A stretch of DNA of 62,306 bases, taken from positions 1 through 62,306 of the forward strand of contig CANDGI010000016.1 in assembly GCA_947384285.1 (NCBI GenBank), written 5' to 3'. Below, one piece after another: positions 42,840 to 51,317 of the stretch. This DNA is from an uncultured Lachnospiraceae bacterium. GTDB lineage: Bacteria > Bacillota > Clostridia > Lachnospirales > Lachnospiraceae. Position 1 is the first letter of the stretch. The number at the start of each line of letters is the position of its first letter. The translations under genes and the position numbers were made by a program. The notes beneath the pieces are model-generated. The model saw only the letters and a program-made list of their open reading frames with translations, did no database searches and had not been told where the DNA came from.

Positions 42840-43775
42840 ATGGGATATTGGAAAAAAGTAGAGAAAGAAATGAAACAGGAGAAAAAAGATAGTCTTTATC
42901 CGGTGGTTTATGTGACCGACAGCTTGAAAGACTATCAGCAGGAGCTGGTGGAAAAAGAAGTGGATTCCCTGCGGGAGCTGGGGCTGGTAAACAGTTCTTT
43001 CCAGGAGGTGCTGCGGGAATCAGAGAATTTCCAGGAGCATCTTAAGAGTTTTGGGCATACATTTGCAAATATTGACCAGGTATCAAGACAATTTGATGAG
43101 GTAAAAGGCGAGATTACCCAGTCAGTGGATCTGGCTCAGGGCGGCGTGGAGGACTTAAAGAGCAGCGCAAAGCAGGTGGAGTCCCATTTCGTTGAGATAG
43201 AGGACACCTTCCAGGATTTCTTGGAGGCAGTGAGAAACATTAAAAACTGTACCCGCAAAATCATAACAATTGCAGACCAGACAAATATCCTTGCATTGAA
43301 TGCTACGATAGAAGCGGCGAGAGCCGGGGAGCAGGGAAAAGGGTTTGCTGTGGTGGCTGTGGAGGTGAAGGCGCTGGCGGATGAAATCAAAAAGCTGGTG
43401 GCAGAGGTGAACGGCAGCATTGGTGATGTGGAAGAGGGAACGGCAAAGCTGAACGGCAGCATCAATTCTTCCCAGGCAGCGCTGGGCGAGAGCCTTGGCA
43501 AGGTGGACAATACATACGCCATGTTTGATAAGATTACGGAGGCGGCAGAGGGAGCTACCTCTGTGCAGGAAGAGATTTCCAGAGCCATTGACGATTCCCG
43601 CAGGGAGCTTGATTCCCTGGAGGGATTTTTCGGCCAGACCAGGGAAAGCTACCGGGAGGTTATGAACCATATCAATGCAGCCAGCAAGCTGGGCACAACC
43701 AAGAGCGCAATGTTTGAGGATGTGGACAATATGCTGTCCCAGATTCCGCCTATGATTGCGGATTATGATTCTTAA
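42840..43775 (+). CDS. Soluble methyl-accepting chemotaxis protein
   Basis: A 311-residue receptor with no transmembrane segment. The signalling hairpin tip is clear: [20 protein letters not shown] then [20 protein letters not shown] (about residues 141-185). The N-terminal 60 residues are short and hold no recognised sensory domain, so sensing is probably done by the adjacent FIST protein. The coiled coil is shorter than in most receptors. It should signal to CheA from the cytoplasm. GGGAG precedes the ATG. Confidence 0.92.
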   Translation: MGYWKKVEKEMKQEKKDSLYPVVYVTDSLKDYQQELVEKEVDSLRELGLVNSSFQEVLRESENFQEHLKSFGHTFANIDQVSRQFDEVKGEITQSVDLAQGGVEDLKSSAKQVESHFVEIEDTFQDFLEAVRNIKNCTRKIITIADQTNILALNATIEAARAGEQGKGFAVVAVEVKALADEIKKLVAEVNGSIGDVEEGTAKLNGSINSSQAALGESLGKVDNTYAMFDKITEAAEGATSVQEEISRAIDDSRRELDSLEGFFGQTRESYREVMNHINAASKLGTTKSAMFEDVDNMLSQIPPMIADYDS

Positions 43776-43802
43776 GGGCTCATTGATGTCTTCAGAAACC
43801 AG

Positions 43803-43831
43803 TTGACAAATCCAGGAAAATCATATATGAT
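43803..43831 (+). promoter_or_regulatory. Promoter of the thiamine operon
   Basis: TTGACA (43803-43808), 17 bases, TATGAT (43826-43831), just before the riboswitch. Confidence 0.75.
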
Positions 43832-43845
43832 TAGCACGAACAACA

Positions 43846-43934
43846 GAACGCAGAGGGACTGCATAGCAGTTGAGAAGGTTAAAACCTGACTCTTTGAACC
43901 TGTCAGTTAATACTGTCGTAGGGAGCGGAAGATA
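43846..43934 (+). promoter_or_regulatory. TPP riboswitch (THI element)
   Basis: The thiamine pyrophosphate aptamer is recognisable by CGCAGAGGGA, then GTTGAGAAGG, ACCTGACTCTTTGAACCTG and TAATACTGTCGTAGGGA. These occupy the conserved order of the P2/P3 and P4/P5 helices. When TPP is bound the downstream terminator should form and switch off the thi operon. Confidence 0.93.
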
Positions 43935-43948
43935 TGTGCAAGGAAAAG

Positions 43949-43974
43949 AGACGCTCGCTGCAGCGTCTTTTTTT
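43949..43974 (+). terminator. Riboswitch expression-platform terminator
   Basis: AGACGCT (43949-43955) and AGCGTCT (43962-43968) form a stem followed by a run of seven T. It sits 15 bases after the aptamer and 47 bases before thiC, as expected for transcription attenuation. Confidence 0.9.
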
Positions 43975-44020
43975 ATGTGCAAAGACAGCCCTCCAGACAC
44001 AACTTTTAAGGAGGAAAACT

Positions 44021-45325
44021 ATGAGAGAATACGCAACTCAGATGGAAGCGGCCCGCAAGGGCATCGTAACAGAAGAGCTGAAAAAGGCAGCCCAAAAGGA
44101 GCGGATGTCCACAGAGGAATTGCTGCCGCTGGCAGCTCAGGGAAAAGTGGTTATCTGCGCCAACAGGAACCATGCCTGCATTGACCCGGAAGGGGTAGGC
44201 TCCATGCTGCGCACCAAGATAAACGTAAATATTGGGGTATCCCGGGACTGCAAGGATTATGATGTGGAGATGGAAAAAGTTATGGAAGCGGTAAACTTGG
44301 GCGCCCATGCCATTATGGATTTATCCTCCCATGGAGATACTATCCCATTCCGCAGAAAGCTTATTTCTGAATGCCCAGCCATGATTGGGACAGTGCCGGT
44401 ATACGATTCCGTCATCCATTACCAGAAGGACTTGGCGGACTTGACGGCGCAGGATTTTATTGACGTGGTAAGGCTGCATGCCGAAGACGGGGTAGATTTT
44501 GTAACCCTTCACTGTGGAATCACAAGAAAGACCATCGACCAGATTCGGAAGCACAAACGGAAAATGAATCTTGTATCCAGAGGAGGCTCTTTGGTATTTG
44601 CCTGGATGTGTATGACAGGGGAGGAAAATCCATTTTATGAATATTTTGATGACATTCTGGAAATCTGCCGGGAATATGACGTGACAATTTCCCTGGGGGA
44701 CGCCTGCCGGCCCGGCTGCCTGGCGGATGGTTCTGACGTATGCCAGATAGAGGAACTGGTGCGTCTGGGAGAATTGACGAAACGCGCTTGGGAAAAGGAT
44801 GTCCAGGTGATGGTGGAAGGGCCGGGGCATATGCCTATGGATCAGATTGCAGCCAACATGAAAATCCAGCAGTCCATTTGCATGGGTGCGCCTTTCTATG
44901 TGCTGGGGCCTATCGTGACAGACATTGCACCAGGCTATGACCATATCACCTCGGCCATCGGCGGAGCCATTGCAGCCCAGAACGGAGCGGCTTTCCTGTG
45001 CTATGTGACTCCGGCAGAACACTTGGCGCTGCCAAATGTGGAGGATGTGAAACAAGGCATCATTGCTTCAAAGATTGCGGCCCATGCAGCGGACATTGCA
45101 AAAGGAGTCCGGGGAGCTAGGGAAATAGATGATAAGATGGCAGAAGCGCGCAGAACCCTGGATTGGGAAGCCCAGTGGGAATGCGCCATAGATCCTGCAG
45201 CTGCAAAAAAAATCCGGGAAGACCGGAAACCAGAGCATGACGATACCTGTTCCATGTGTGGGAAATTCTGTGCAGTCCGAAGCATGAACAAAGCATTGTC
45301 CGGGGAATACATTGATATATTATAG
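44021..45325 (+). CDS. thiC: Phosphomethylpyrimidine synthase ThiC
   Basis: Radical SAM enzyme that rearranges aminoimidazole ribotide into hydroxymethylpyrimidine phosphate. It has 434 residues, the shorter clostridial form. Family segments are [40 protein letters not shown] and [18 protein letters not shown]. The C-terminal cluster motif reads [13 protein letters not shown], binding a 4Fe-4S cluster. AAGGAGG precedes ATG 44021. An upstream GTG at 43934 in the same frame overlaps the terminator and is rejected. It heads the riboswitch operon. Confidence 0.97.
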   Translation: MREYATQMEAARKGIVTEELKKAAQKERMSTEELLPLAAQGKVVICANRNHACIDPEGVGSMLRTKINVNIGVSRDCKDYDVEMEKVMEAVNLGAHAIMDLSSHGDTIPFRRKLISECPAMIGTVPVYDSVIHYQKDLADLTAQDFIDVVRLHAEDGVDFVTLHCGITRKTIDQIRKHKRKMNLVSRGGSLVFAWMCMTGEENPFYEYFDDILEICREYDVTISLGDACRPGCLADGSDVCQIEELVRLGELTKRAWEKDVQVMVEGPGHMPMDQIAANMKIQQSICMGAPFYVLGPIVTDIAPGYDHITSAIGGAIAAQNGAAFLCYVTPAEHLALPNVEDVKQGIIASKIAAHAADIAKGVRGAREIDDKMAEARRTLDWEAQWECAIDPAAAKKIREDRKPEHDDTCSMCGKFCAVRSMNKALSGEYIDIL

Positions 45326-45331
45326 GAAGAA

Positions 45332-45396
45332 GGCTAATGCGAAGCATTATAGGAATGCCTTCTGACGATTTGCCGCCGGAGCGAAGAGGAGGGGGC
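45332..45396 (+). repeat. Dispersed intergenic repeat, copy 2
   Basis: Starts with the hairpin AATGC-GAA-GCATT and continues with GGAATGCCTTCTGACGATTT and GCCGCCGGAGCGAAGAGGAG. It lies between thiC and thiW. Matching sequences occur at 47596-47660 and 29713-29753. Confidence 0.75.
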
Positions 45397-45422
45397 GCTG
45401 CCTTGTGAAGGAGGAAGGATTA

Positions 45423-45935
45423 ATGAAAGTAAATGTAAAAAAAATAGCGATAGCAGGAATGATGACGGCGCTTGGCGTCAGCTTGTCAGCTTTTTCTATT
45501 CCAGTGGGGGCATCCAGATGTTTTCCAATCCAGCATCTTTTGAATGTGCTGGCAGGGATTTTTCTAGGGCCGGGGTACGCGGTGGGATTTGCATTTTCCA
45601 CGTCGCTGATTCGGAACCTGATGGGAACCGGAAGCATTCTGGCATTTCCAGGCAGTATGGTGGGGGCGTTTTTGGGAGCGGCTCTTTATCAATATTCGAA
45701 AAAAATGTGGACAGCTTTTGCAGGGGAAATCCTGGGCACAGGCCTTCTTGGAGGGATGCTCTGTTATCCCGCAGCAGCCTTGCTTTTGGGGAATAAAGAG
45801 GCTGCTCTGTTCACCTATGTATTTCCCTTTTTTATCAGTACAGCAGGAGGGTGTATCCTGGCGGCAATGCTGATGTGCGTATTATATAAAGCAGGAGCAG
45901 TCCACTATTTGCAGGGAATGCTGCAGGAAACATAG
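45423..45935 (+). CDS. thiW: ThiW, thiamine-precursor ECF transporter S component
   Basis: A 170-residue membrane protein with five to six helices, the substrate-specific S subunit of an energy-coupling factor transporter. ThiW is thought to import the thiazole precursor. VSLSAFSIPVGASRCFPIQH and LLNVLAGIFLGPGYAVGFAF are characteristic. AAGGAGG precedes ATG 45423. The general ECF ATPases and T subunit are not in this window. Placement next to ThiM supports thiazole salvage. Confidence 0.9.
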   Translation: MKVNVKKIAIAGMMTALGVSLSAFSIPVGASRCFPIQHLLNVLAGIFLGPGYAVGFAFSTSLIRNLMGTGSILAFPGSMVGAFLGAALYQYSKKMWTAFAGEILGTGLLGGMLCYPAAALLLGNKEAALFTYVFPFFISTAGGCILAAMLMCVLYKAGAVHYLQGMLQET

Positions 45936-45975
45936 AGCCTGTTTCAAACAGGGTGCAGAGAGAAGGAGCGGAACA

Positions 45976-46944
45976 ATGAGTGGAAAAAACCAGACAAGGA
46001 ATACGAAGCCGCCTACGCTGTTTCATGTTCCATGGGGACAGGGAGAGGGGATGATTCTGCCAAAAGACATTGCAGAGGTCTACCAGAATATCAGACAGGA
46101 GAAATATTTGATACATATGATTCCCAATACTGTCTCTGCGGCTCTCTGTGCAGATGGGCTTTCCGCGCTGGGGGCCAGGCCGCTGATGGCGGTGGCGCCG
46201 GAGGAGATGGAAGAGATTGCTGCACAGGCAGATGGATGCGTGGTAAACTTAGGCCAGCTGAACCAGGAAAAAATAAAGGCAGCAGGACGGGCAATGAAAT
46301 ATACAGCCAAAGAAAAAAAGCCTTTGGTATTAGACCCGGCAGGCTGCGGTGCATCCGCATTCCGTCTGCAGGCAGTACAGGATTTGCTGGAAATTCCCTG
46401 GAAAGGAATGATAAAAGGAAACCGTTCAGAAATTTACAGCATCCAGCAGCAGAAGCTAACAAAAGAAGGCATTGATTCCTTGGAAAACCACAGCCTAACA
46501 GAAGAAATCCGGCCAGGCAGCCTCTATTTTGTTACCGGAAACCCGGACTGCATTCTCTGGAAAGGCGGCAGGCTTGAGATTTCCCATAAAAAAACGCCCT
46601 GCCAGAATATAGTAGGAAGCGGCTGCCTGGCAGGCGCGGCAGCCGGAGCATGCAGCAGCGCAGTTCAAGCTATCCATACATTGGATATGAAACAGACATC
46701 CAAAAAGAGCGCACCCGCTGGAGCATCAGCCAGCAAAAATGAAATTCCCATTTCTGATATGGCGCTGGCAGCAGTTGCCGCTTCCCTGGGCATGGAATTC
46801 GCACTGGAATATGCAGGCCAGGCGAAAGGCTATGGCACAGCCAAATCAGCATTGCTGGACGGCCTAAGCATGTTGTCAGAAAAATGCTTCCTGGAATGGC
46901 TGAATGGAAAGGCAGGACTGATTTCCGTCCATATCCCAAAATAA
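45976..46944 (+). CDS. thiM: Hydroxyethylthiazole kinase
   Basis: Phosphorylates hydroxyethylthiazole for thiamine salvage. IHMIPNTVSAALCADGLSAL corresponds to the usual IHCITNxV N-terminal motif, ALGARPLMA follows, then VLDPAGCGAS and the ATP-site segment NIVGSGCLAGA. It has 322 residues against about 270 for the family. The extra length comes from an N-terminal stretch of about 45 residues and a Lys/Ala/Ser-rich insertion near 228-250. It is divergent but has the key motifs. It lies between thiW and thiE in the same operon. Confidence 0.88.
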   Translation: MSGKNQTRNTKPPTLFHVPWGQGEGMILPKDIAEVYQNIRQEKYLIHMIPNTVSAALCADGLSALGARPLMAVAPEEMEEIAAQADGCVVNLGQLNQEKIKAAGRAMKYTAKEKKPLVLDPAGCGASAFRLQAVQDLLEIPWKGMIKGNRSEIYSIQQQKLTKEGIDSLENHSLTEEIRPGSLYFVTGNPDCILWKGGRLEISHKKTPCQNIVGSGCLAGAAAGACSSAVQAIHTLDMKQTSKKSAPAGASASKNEIPISDMALAAVAASLGMEFALEYAGQAKGYGTAKSALLDGLSMLSEKCFLEWLNGKAGLISVHIPK

Positions 46945-46981
46945 GAAAAACAACTGCACCCCCGCAGGAAAGGAGAAGCCC

Positions 46982-47596
46982 ATGAAAAAATATCTCTATT
47001 TGATTGCAGATTTTTCCTATGGAGAAGATAAAATAAAGGCAGCATTAGCCGCCGGCCTTGACTATATCCAGCTTAGGGAAAAAAATATTTCTTCTGCAGA
47101 ATATCTTCTGCGGGCAAAAAGGCTGAGGGAAATGGCCAGACACTATTTTGCAAAGCTTATCATCAATGACAGGCTGGATATTGCAGCCCTAAGCAAAGCC
47201 GATGGGGTGCACCTAGGGCAGGAGGATATTCCTGTCAAGGATGCACGGATGTTTCTAGGAGCAGGAAAAATCATCGGAGCCACGGCAAAAACGGTGAACC
47301 AGGCAAAGGAAGCAGTGAAAGCAGGTGCAGATTATCTTGGCAGCGGCGCATGGTTTCCCACAGAGACAAAGAAGGATGCAGTGCATATTTCTGAGGAAAT
47401 CTACCGGGAAATCCTTAAGGCGGCTCCTATCCCAAATGTGGCGGTGGGAGGAATTACCAGGGATAACTGCCAAAAGCCCCTTTCCTTGGGCGCCAGCGGG
47501 CTTGCAATTTCCGCCGGAATTTTAAAAGCTCTGGATCCTGGGGCAGAAACCCGAAAGATACGCCGTCTTCTGGAAAAATGGGAAAATATGGAGTAG
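46982..47596 (+). CDS. thiE: Thiamine phosphate synthase
   Basis: Couples hydroxymethylpyrimidine diphosphate to thiazole phosphate to give thiamine phosphate. The 204-residue TIM barrel is of family length. DYIQLREKNIS, LIINDRLDIAALSKADGVHL and GQEDIPV are the conserved substrate-binding segments, and IGATAKTVNQAKEA and NVAVGGIT follow. AAAGGAG lies upstream. It is the fourth gene of the thi operon. Confidence 0.95.
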   Translation: MKKYLYLIADFSYGEDKIKAALAAGLDYIQLREKNISSAEYLLRAKRLREMARHYFAKLIINDRLDIAALSKADGVHLGQEDIPVKDARMFLGAGKIIGATAKTVNQAKEAVKAGADYLGSGAWFPTETKKDAVHISEEIYREILKAAPIPNVAVGGITRDNCQKPLSLGASGLAISAGILKALDPGAETRKIRRLLEKWENME

Positions 47597-47660
47597 GGTT
47601 AATGCGAAGCATGATTCGGAATGCCTTCCAGCGGTTTGCTGGAGGAACGAAAAGGAGGAG
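47596..47660 (+). repeat. Dispersed intergenic repeat, copy 3
   Basis: TTAATGCGAAGCATGATTCG, GAATGCCTTCCAGCGGTTTG and CTGGAGGAACGAAAAGGAGG follow in order. The first half closely matches copy 2 before thiW. The element ends in the thiD ribosome binding site. Confidence 0.7.
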
Positions 47661-47664
47661 CATG

Positions 47665-48462
47665 ATGAAAACTGTACTTACCATAGCAGGAAGCGACTGC
47701 AGCGGCGGAGCTGGCATACAGGCAGATTTAAAGACGATTGCGGCTCATGGGCTGTATGGGGAAAGTGTAATTACTGCGCTGACAGCGCAGAATACCATGG
47801 GGGTAGCGGAGGTTGTTCCGGTATCCCCTGATTTTTTGGAAAAGCAGCTGGAGTGCGTCTTTACCGATATCAGGCCGGATGCGGTAAAAATTGGTATGAT
47901 TCCAGGCATCGGGCAGATGGAGGTAATCAGAGACTGCCTTTTGCGGTATCAGGCCGGCTCCGTGGTTATGGATACCGTAATGGCATCCACCAGCGGAAAG
48001 AACCTGATGGAGCCAGAGGCTTTGTCATTTTATAAGGAAAAACTGCTGCCTCTGGCAGATTTTTATACGCCCAATCTGCCGGAAGCGGAGGTATTGTTAA
48101 AAACAACTGTAAAAACAAGACAAGAAAGGGTTGCGGCGGCAAGGGAGTTTGCGTTACAATACAAGGGTATCGTTTATTTAAAAGGCGGACATGACGGCTT
48201 TTCTGCAGATGATCTGCTGTTCTGCCAGGGAAAACCCATATGGATTTCCGGAAAACATATTGAGAGCGGAAATACCCATGGCACTGGATGCACCTTGTCT
48301 TCGGCTATAGCCTGCGGGCTGGCATCCGGCCTAAGTGCAGAGGAAAGCGCAAGGAAGGCAAAGGCTTACCTGGCGGGAGCAATTTTGGATGGAATGAATC
48401 TGGGAAAAGGAAATGGGCCGCTGAACCATATGTATAGGTTCAATCCTACAAATTTAACGTAA
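47665..48462 (+). CDS. thiD: Hydroxymethylpyrimidine/phosphomethylpyrimidine kinase
   Basis: Performs two phosphorylations that give hydroxymethylpyrimidine diphosphate. The 265-residue ribokinase-fold protein begins VLTIAGSDCSGGAGIQADLK. VKIGMIPG, VVMDTVMASTSG and NTHGTGCTLSSAIACGLA supply the substrate and ATP sites. Two adjacent ATG codons exist (47662, 47665); the second is better spaced from AGGAGG. A longer in-frame extension through the repeat is rejected. It is the last thi gene recognised. Confidence 0.94.
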   Translation: MKTVLTIAGSDCSGGAGIQADLKTIAAHGLYGESVITALTAQNTMGVAEVVPVSPDFLEKQLECVFTDIRPDAVKIGMIPGIGQMEVIRDCLLRYQAGSVVMDTVMASTSGKNLMEPEALSFYKEKLLPLADFYTPNLPEAEVLLKTTVKTRQERVAAAREFALQYKGIVYLKGGHDGFSADDLLFCQGKPIWISGKHIESGNTHGTGCTLSSAIACGLASGLSAEESARKAKAYLAGAILDGMNLGKGNGPLNHMYRFNPTNLT

Positions 48463-48476
48463 AGGGGACTTGGCAG

Positions 48477-49358
48477 ATGAAAAAGAAAATACTTTTGTTC
48501 GGATTAGGGATTTGCTTGTTGTTTACCGCCTGTTCCGAGAAGAAGGAGACAGAAAAAGGGAATCAGCCCGATATAAAGCAGGAAGCAGAGAAGGAAGAGG
48601 GAGATCCCTCTGAGAAGACAGAGGACGAAGAGGAAATTCCAGCCAGCGCCGAGGAGCCAGGGGAAGCGCTGGCACAGCCGCCGGAGGTGACCTTTGTTGA
48701 TTATTCCCAGGATATCAAAGACGAAGAAAGCGGCGTAATGCTTCTTTCCGTGATGGAAAACTGCCCGGTGGTTTCTATTCCTGAAAATGAGGCTGCTGCT
48801 GAGAAAATAAACATGGCATTTGAACAGAAGCATACGGAAGCCCAGACGTATATTGAGGAGGATACAAAACTGGCGCGGGAGGCTTACGAGGAACTTTCCG
48901 AGGAAGAAAAGCAGAACTGGACAGGGTATGGATATGGCTCCACCTACAAAATGGTATATGCTTCCACCAGGATTTTGAGCATTGAAGCCCAGAGCTATCA
49001 ATGGCAGGGAACCCCTCATCCCAATACCTGGACATTTTCTTATTGCTTTGACGCCACCACCGGAAAGCTGCTGTCTTTGGCAGATATTTTTACAGACAGG
49101 GCGAAGGTTGAGGAAATTGTAGAGCAGCATGTGTTAGATACCATTACCAAAGAACCTTACAAGGATGCATTGATGGAGGACTATGAGAGCTTTGTCTCTG
49201 ACATCCTTACCGAGGATGTGTTCTACCTGAATGAAAAAGGCATGGTAGTTATCTGCAATCCCTACATGGTGACCTCTTATGCCGGAGGAGTAATAGAAAT
49301 TGTCGTACCATATGAAGAATTGAAAGATGTCATGCATGAGATTTATCTGCCAGAATGA
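48477..49358 (+). CDS. Lipoprotein with DUF4163/DUF3298 (RsiV-like) domains
   Basis: A 293-residue lipoprotein. The signal peptide ends in the lipobox LFTACSE, with Cys19 to be lipidated. An acidic linker (about 22-72) leads to a DUF4163-type domain and a C-terminal DUF3298 domain (about 165-285) with FDATTGKLLSLADIF and YAGGVIEIVVPYEELKD. RsiV, which binds lysozyme in Bacillus, has the same folds, but no sigma factor gene is adjacent. It lies 14 bases after thiD and may be read from the same transcript by chance. Confidence 0.85.
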   Translation: MKKKILLFGLGICLLFTACSEKKETEKGNQPDIKQEAEKEEGDPSEKTEDEEEIPASAEEPGEALAQPPEVTFVDYSQDIKDEESGVMLLSVMENCPVVSIPENEAAAEKINMAFEQKHTEAQTYIEEDTKLAREAYEELSEEEKQNWTGYGYGSTYKMVYASTRILSIEAQSYQWQGTPHPNTWTFSYCFDATTGKLLSLADIFTDRAKVEEIVEQHVLDTITKEPYKDALMEDYESFVSDILTEDVFYLNEKGMVVICNPYMVTSYAGGVIEIVVPYEELKDVMHEIYLPE

Positions 49359-49469
49359 TTTTTCAGGCACGCTCTGGCATGAGGCATGCAAAGCGCAGCT
49401 GCCTTTCTGTCCGTATCCCAATATAAAAAGTTCACTCTAGAGGCAAGACGAAGGGAATGATTGTTTATT

Positions 49470-50519
49470 ATGGAAAAATCAGTTTTAACAACCTTATGCT
49501 ACATCGAAAAAGATGGAAAATATTTGATGCTCCACCGCGTGAAAAAGCAGAAGGATGTAAATAAGGATAAATGGATTGGAATAGGCGGGCATTTTGAAAA
49601 AGGGGAAAGCCCTGAGGAGTGTCTGCTTCGGGAGGTAAAAGAGGAGACCGGTCTTACATTGACCGGTTTTTCTTTTCGGGGGCTAGTGGCTTTTTCAGCC
49701 CTAGGCTGGCCCACAGAGTATATGTGTCTGTATACAGCGGACAGTTTTGAAGGTGTTTTGACAGACTGTGAGGAAGGGATATTGGAATGGGTTCCAAAAG
49801 AAAACCTTATGTCGTTGAATCTGTGGGAGGGGGATAAGATATTTTTCAAATTGCTGTTGGAGAATGCACCCTTTTTCTCCCTGAAATTAAGCTATGACGG
49901 CGACCGTCTCAAAGAAGCAGCGCTAAATGGAAAGCCTATGGAGCTGCTTGCACTGCGCCGGGAGGACGGCAGCGAAACGGGTCTGGTGCGGGAGCGGTCT
50001 CTGGTTCACGAAAATGGGGATCTGCATGGCACTTCCCATGTGTGGATTGTACGCCCAGGGGAGACAGGCAGTTTCCAACTGCTGTTGCAAAAACGAAGCC
50101 TGCGAAAAGATTCTTATCCTGGCTGCTATGACATTTCCTCCGCAGGGCATGTGCCGGCAGGAAGCAGCTATCTGGATTCTGCCTTGCGGGAGCTGGAGGA
50201 AGAACTGGGAATAAAGGCCAAGCCCGAGGATTTGAAAGAAGCCTTTTTGCATTTGGGCTATGCAGAAGCAGAATTTCATGGGAAGCCTTTTAAAAACGCA
50301 GAGGCCAGCATGGTGTATCTTTATGACAAACCCGTGGAGCTGGCAGACTTGTCTCTTCAGAAAGCGGAGGTGGAGGAGGTGTGCTGGATGGAGTATGACA
50401 AGGTATTGGCAGAGGTCCGGCAGGAAGCAGAGCGGGGAAGGGCAGAAAAGTATTGTATTTTTCTGGAAGAGTTAGAGAAGATTGGGGAGATTTGCCGGCA
50501 GGGCATACTCAGGCGTTAA
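49470..50519 (+). CDS. Tandem NUDIX hydrolase protein
   Basis: A protein of about 349 residues with two NUDIX domains. The N-terminal one (about 1-140) resembles oxidised-nucleotide hydrolases of the MutT type and has an intact box, GGHFEKGESPEECLLREVKE plus ETGL. The C-terminal one (about 165-335) resembles isopentenyl diphosphate isomerase-like NUDIX proteins. Its box reads AGHVPAGSSYLDSALRELEE with Ser where the first Glu is expected. A TTG at 49461 has a better spaced AAGGG and is an alternative start. Substrates are unknown. Confidence 0.85.
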   Translation: MEKSVLTTLCYIEKDGKYLMLHRVKKQKDVNKDKWIGIGGHFEKGESPEECLLREVKEETGLTLTGFSFRGLVAFSALGWPTEYMCLYTADSFEGVLTDCEEGILEWVPKENLMSLNLWEGDKIFFKLLLENAPFFSLKLSYDGDRLKEAALNGKPMELLALRREDGSETGLVRERSLVHENGDLHGTSHVWIVRPGETGSFQLLLQKRSLRKDSYPGCYDISSAGHVPAGSSYLDSALRELEEELGIKAKPEDLKEAFLHLGYAEAEFHGKPFKNAEASMVYLYDKPVELADLSLQKAEVEEVCWMEYDKVLAEVRQEAERGRAEKYCIFLEELEKIGEICRQGILRR

Positions 50520-50561
50520 ACATGTTCTGGCAAGTGGAAGTTATATTCTGCAATCCAGTGG

Positions 50562-50633
50562 AGAGAGGCGCGGACTGCAATAGAAATGATTGGCGTGACA
50601 ATGCCTGAGGATTTACCCACTCCAGAAAGATAA
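50562..50633 (+). pseudogene. Remnant of dinD C-terminus
   Basis: The frame reads ARTAIEMIGVTMPEDLPTPE followed closely by a stop. This resembles the C-terminal end of DNA-damage-inducible protein D, where a TMPEDLP motif is conserved. No start, no body of the gene and no ribosome binding site are present. The fragment lies between the NUDIX gene and the convergent glycosylase. Confidence 0.5.
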
Positions 50634-50656
50634 TATGGATGGCCGGATGGAGAAAG

Positions 50657-51205
50657 CTACAAAAACGGCAGAATCTCCCTTCCCCAGCATTCTGTCAGGC
50701 GTTCCAGGCTCCAGGCAGCATTGGCGGGGCTGGTGGAGGGAAGCCTATGGATGAAGGAGAGGGCTTCTGATTTGGCAGGACTGCCAGAAAATTTTTCCAG
50801 AATCATAGGCCGGGTATATTTATCAAAAAGCTCACAGGTTTTATTCCCATTTCCAAAGATAGCAGAAATAGAGGACTGTTCCAGTAATCTGGGAATATCA
50901 GCAGGAACCACATTGCGGATGCTGCTGTCGGAGGAGCCCATAATCTCGCAGCTTTTGATAACGTCCCAGAGGGCAATCCGGTGGGCAAGCAGAAGCTGCT
51001 TTTTTTCCGGGATGCTGGCAGGAACGGGTTCCCTGGTAATGGCAGCCAAAACTTTCCAGAAACGATTCTGGGGGTGTCCATAAAAAAACAGGTTTTCTCT
51101 GGATTTCACCGAGGGAAAAGTGCCAAGGACCAGGACTTTGGAATCCTGGTGGAATACAGGTTCAAATTTGTGGGTGAGATGCTGGTAATCTGCCAAAGGG
51201 ATCAT
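50657..51205 (-). CDS. Hypoxanthine-DNA glycosylase (uracil-DNA glycosylase superfamily)
   Basis: A 182-residue DNA repair glycosylase that removes deaminated bases, most likely hypoxanthine. VLVLGTFPSVKSRENLFFYG is the family motif-1 region and HPQNRFWKVL follows. RLPSTSPANAAWSLERL is the motif-2 loop. It matches the DNA-deoxyinosine glycosylase subgroup. It is the only minus-strand gene in the 34-62 kb part other than the last fragment. A weak AAAGGAT site precedes the ATG. Confidence 0.9.
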   Translation of the reverse strand: MIPLADYQHLTHKFEPVFHQDSKVLVLGTFPSVKSRENLFFYGHPQNRFWKVLAAITREPVPASIPEKKQLLLAHRIALWDVIKSCEIMGSSDSSIRNVVPADIPRLLEQSSISAIFGNGNKTCELFDKYTRPMILEKFSGSPAKSEALSFIHRLPSTSPANAAWSLERLTECWGREILPFL

Positions 51206-51317
51206 CCTTTCTAAGTGGAAAGTCTTAATTCGTTACAATTATAAGTATAAGCAGTTTTCTGCAGAATTACCAGAAAAACAAGGAAAAAAATCTGGGGATT
51301 TTTGGGAGGGATAAGAG

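Noticed and set aside
43934-44020. Longer thiC start at GTG 43934
   Set aside because: It would put the riboswitch terminator inside the coding region; ATG 44021 has a strong ribosome binding site.
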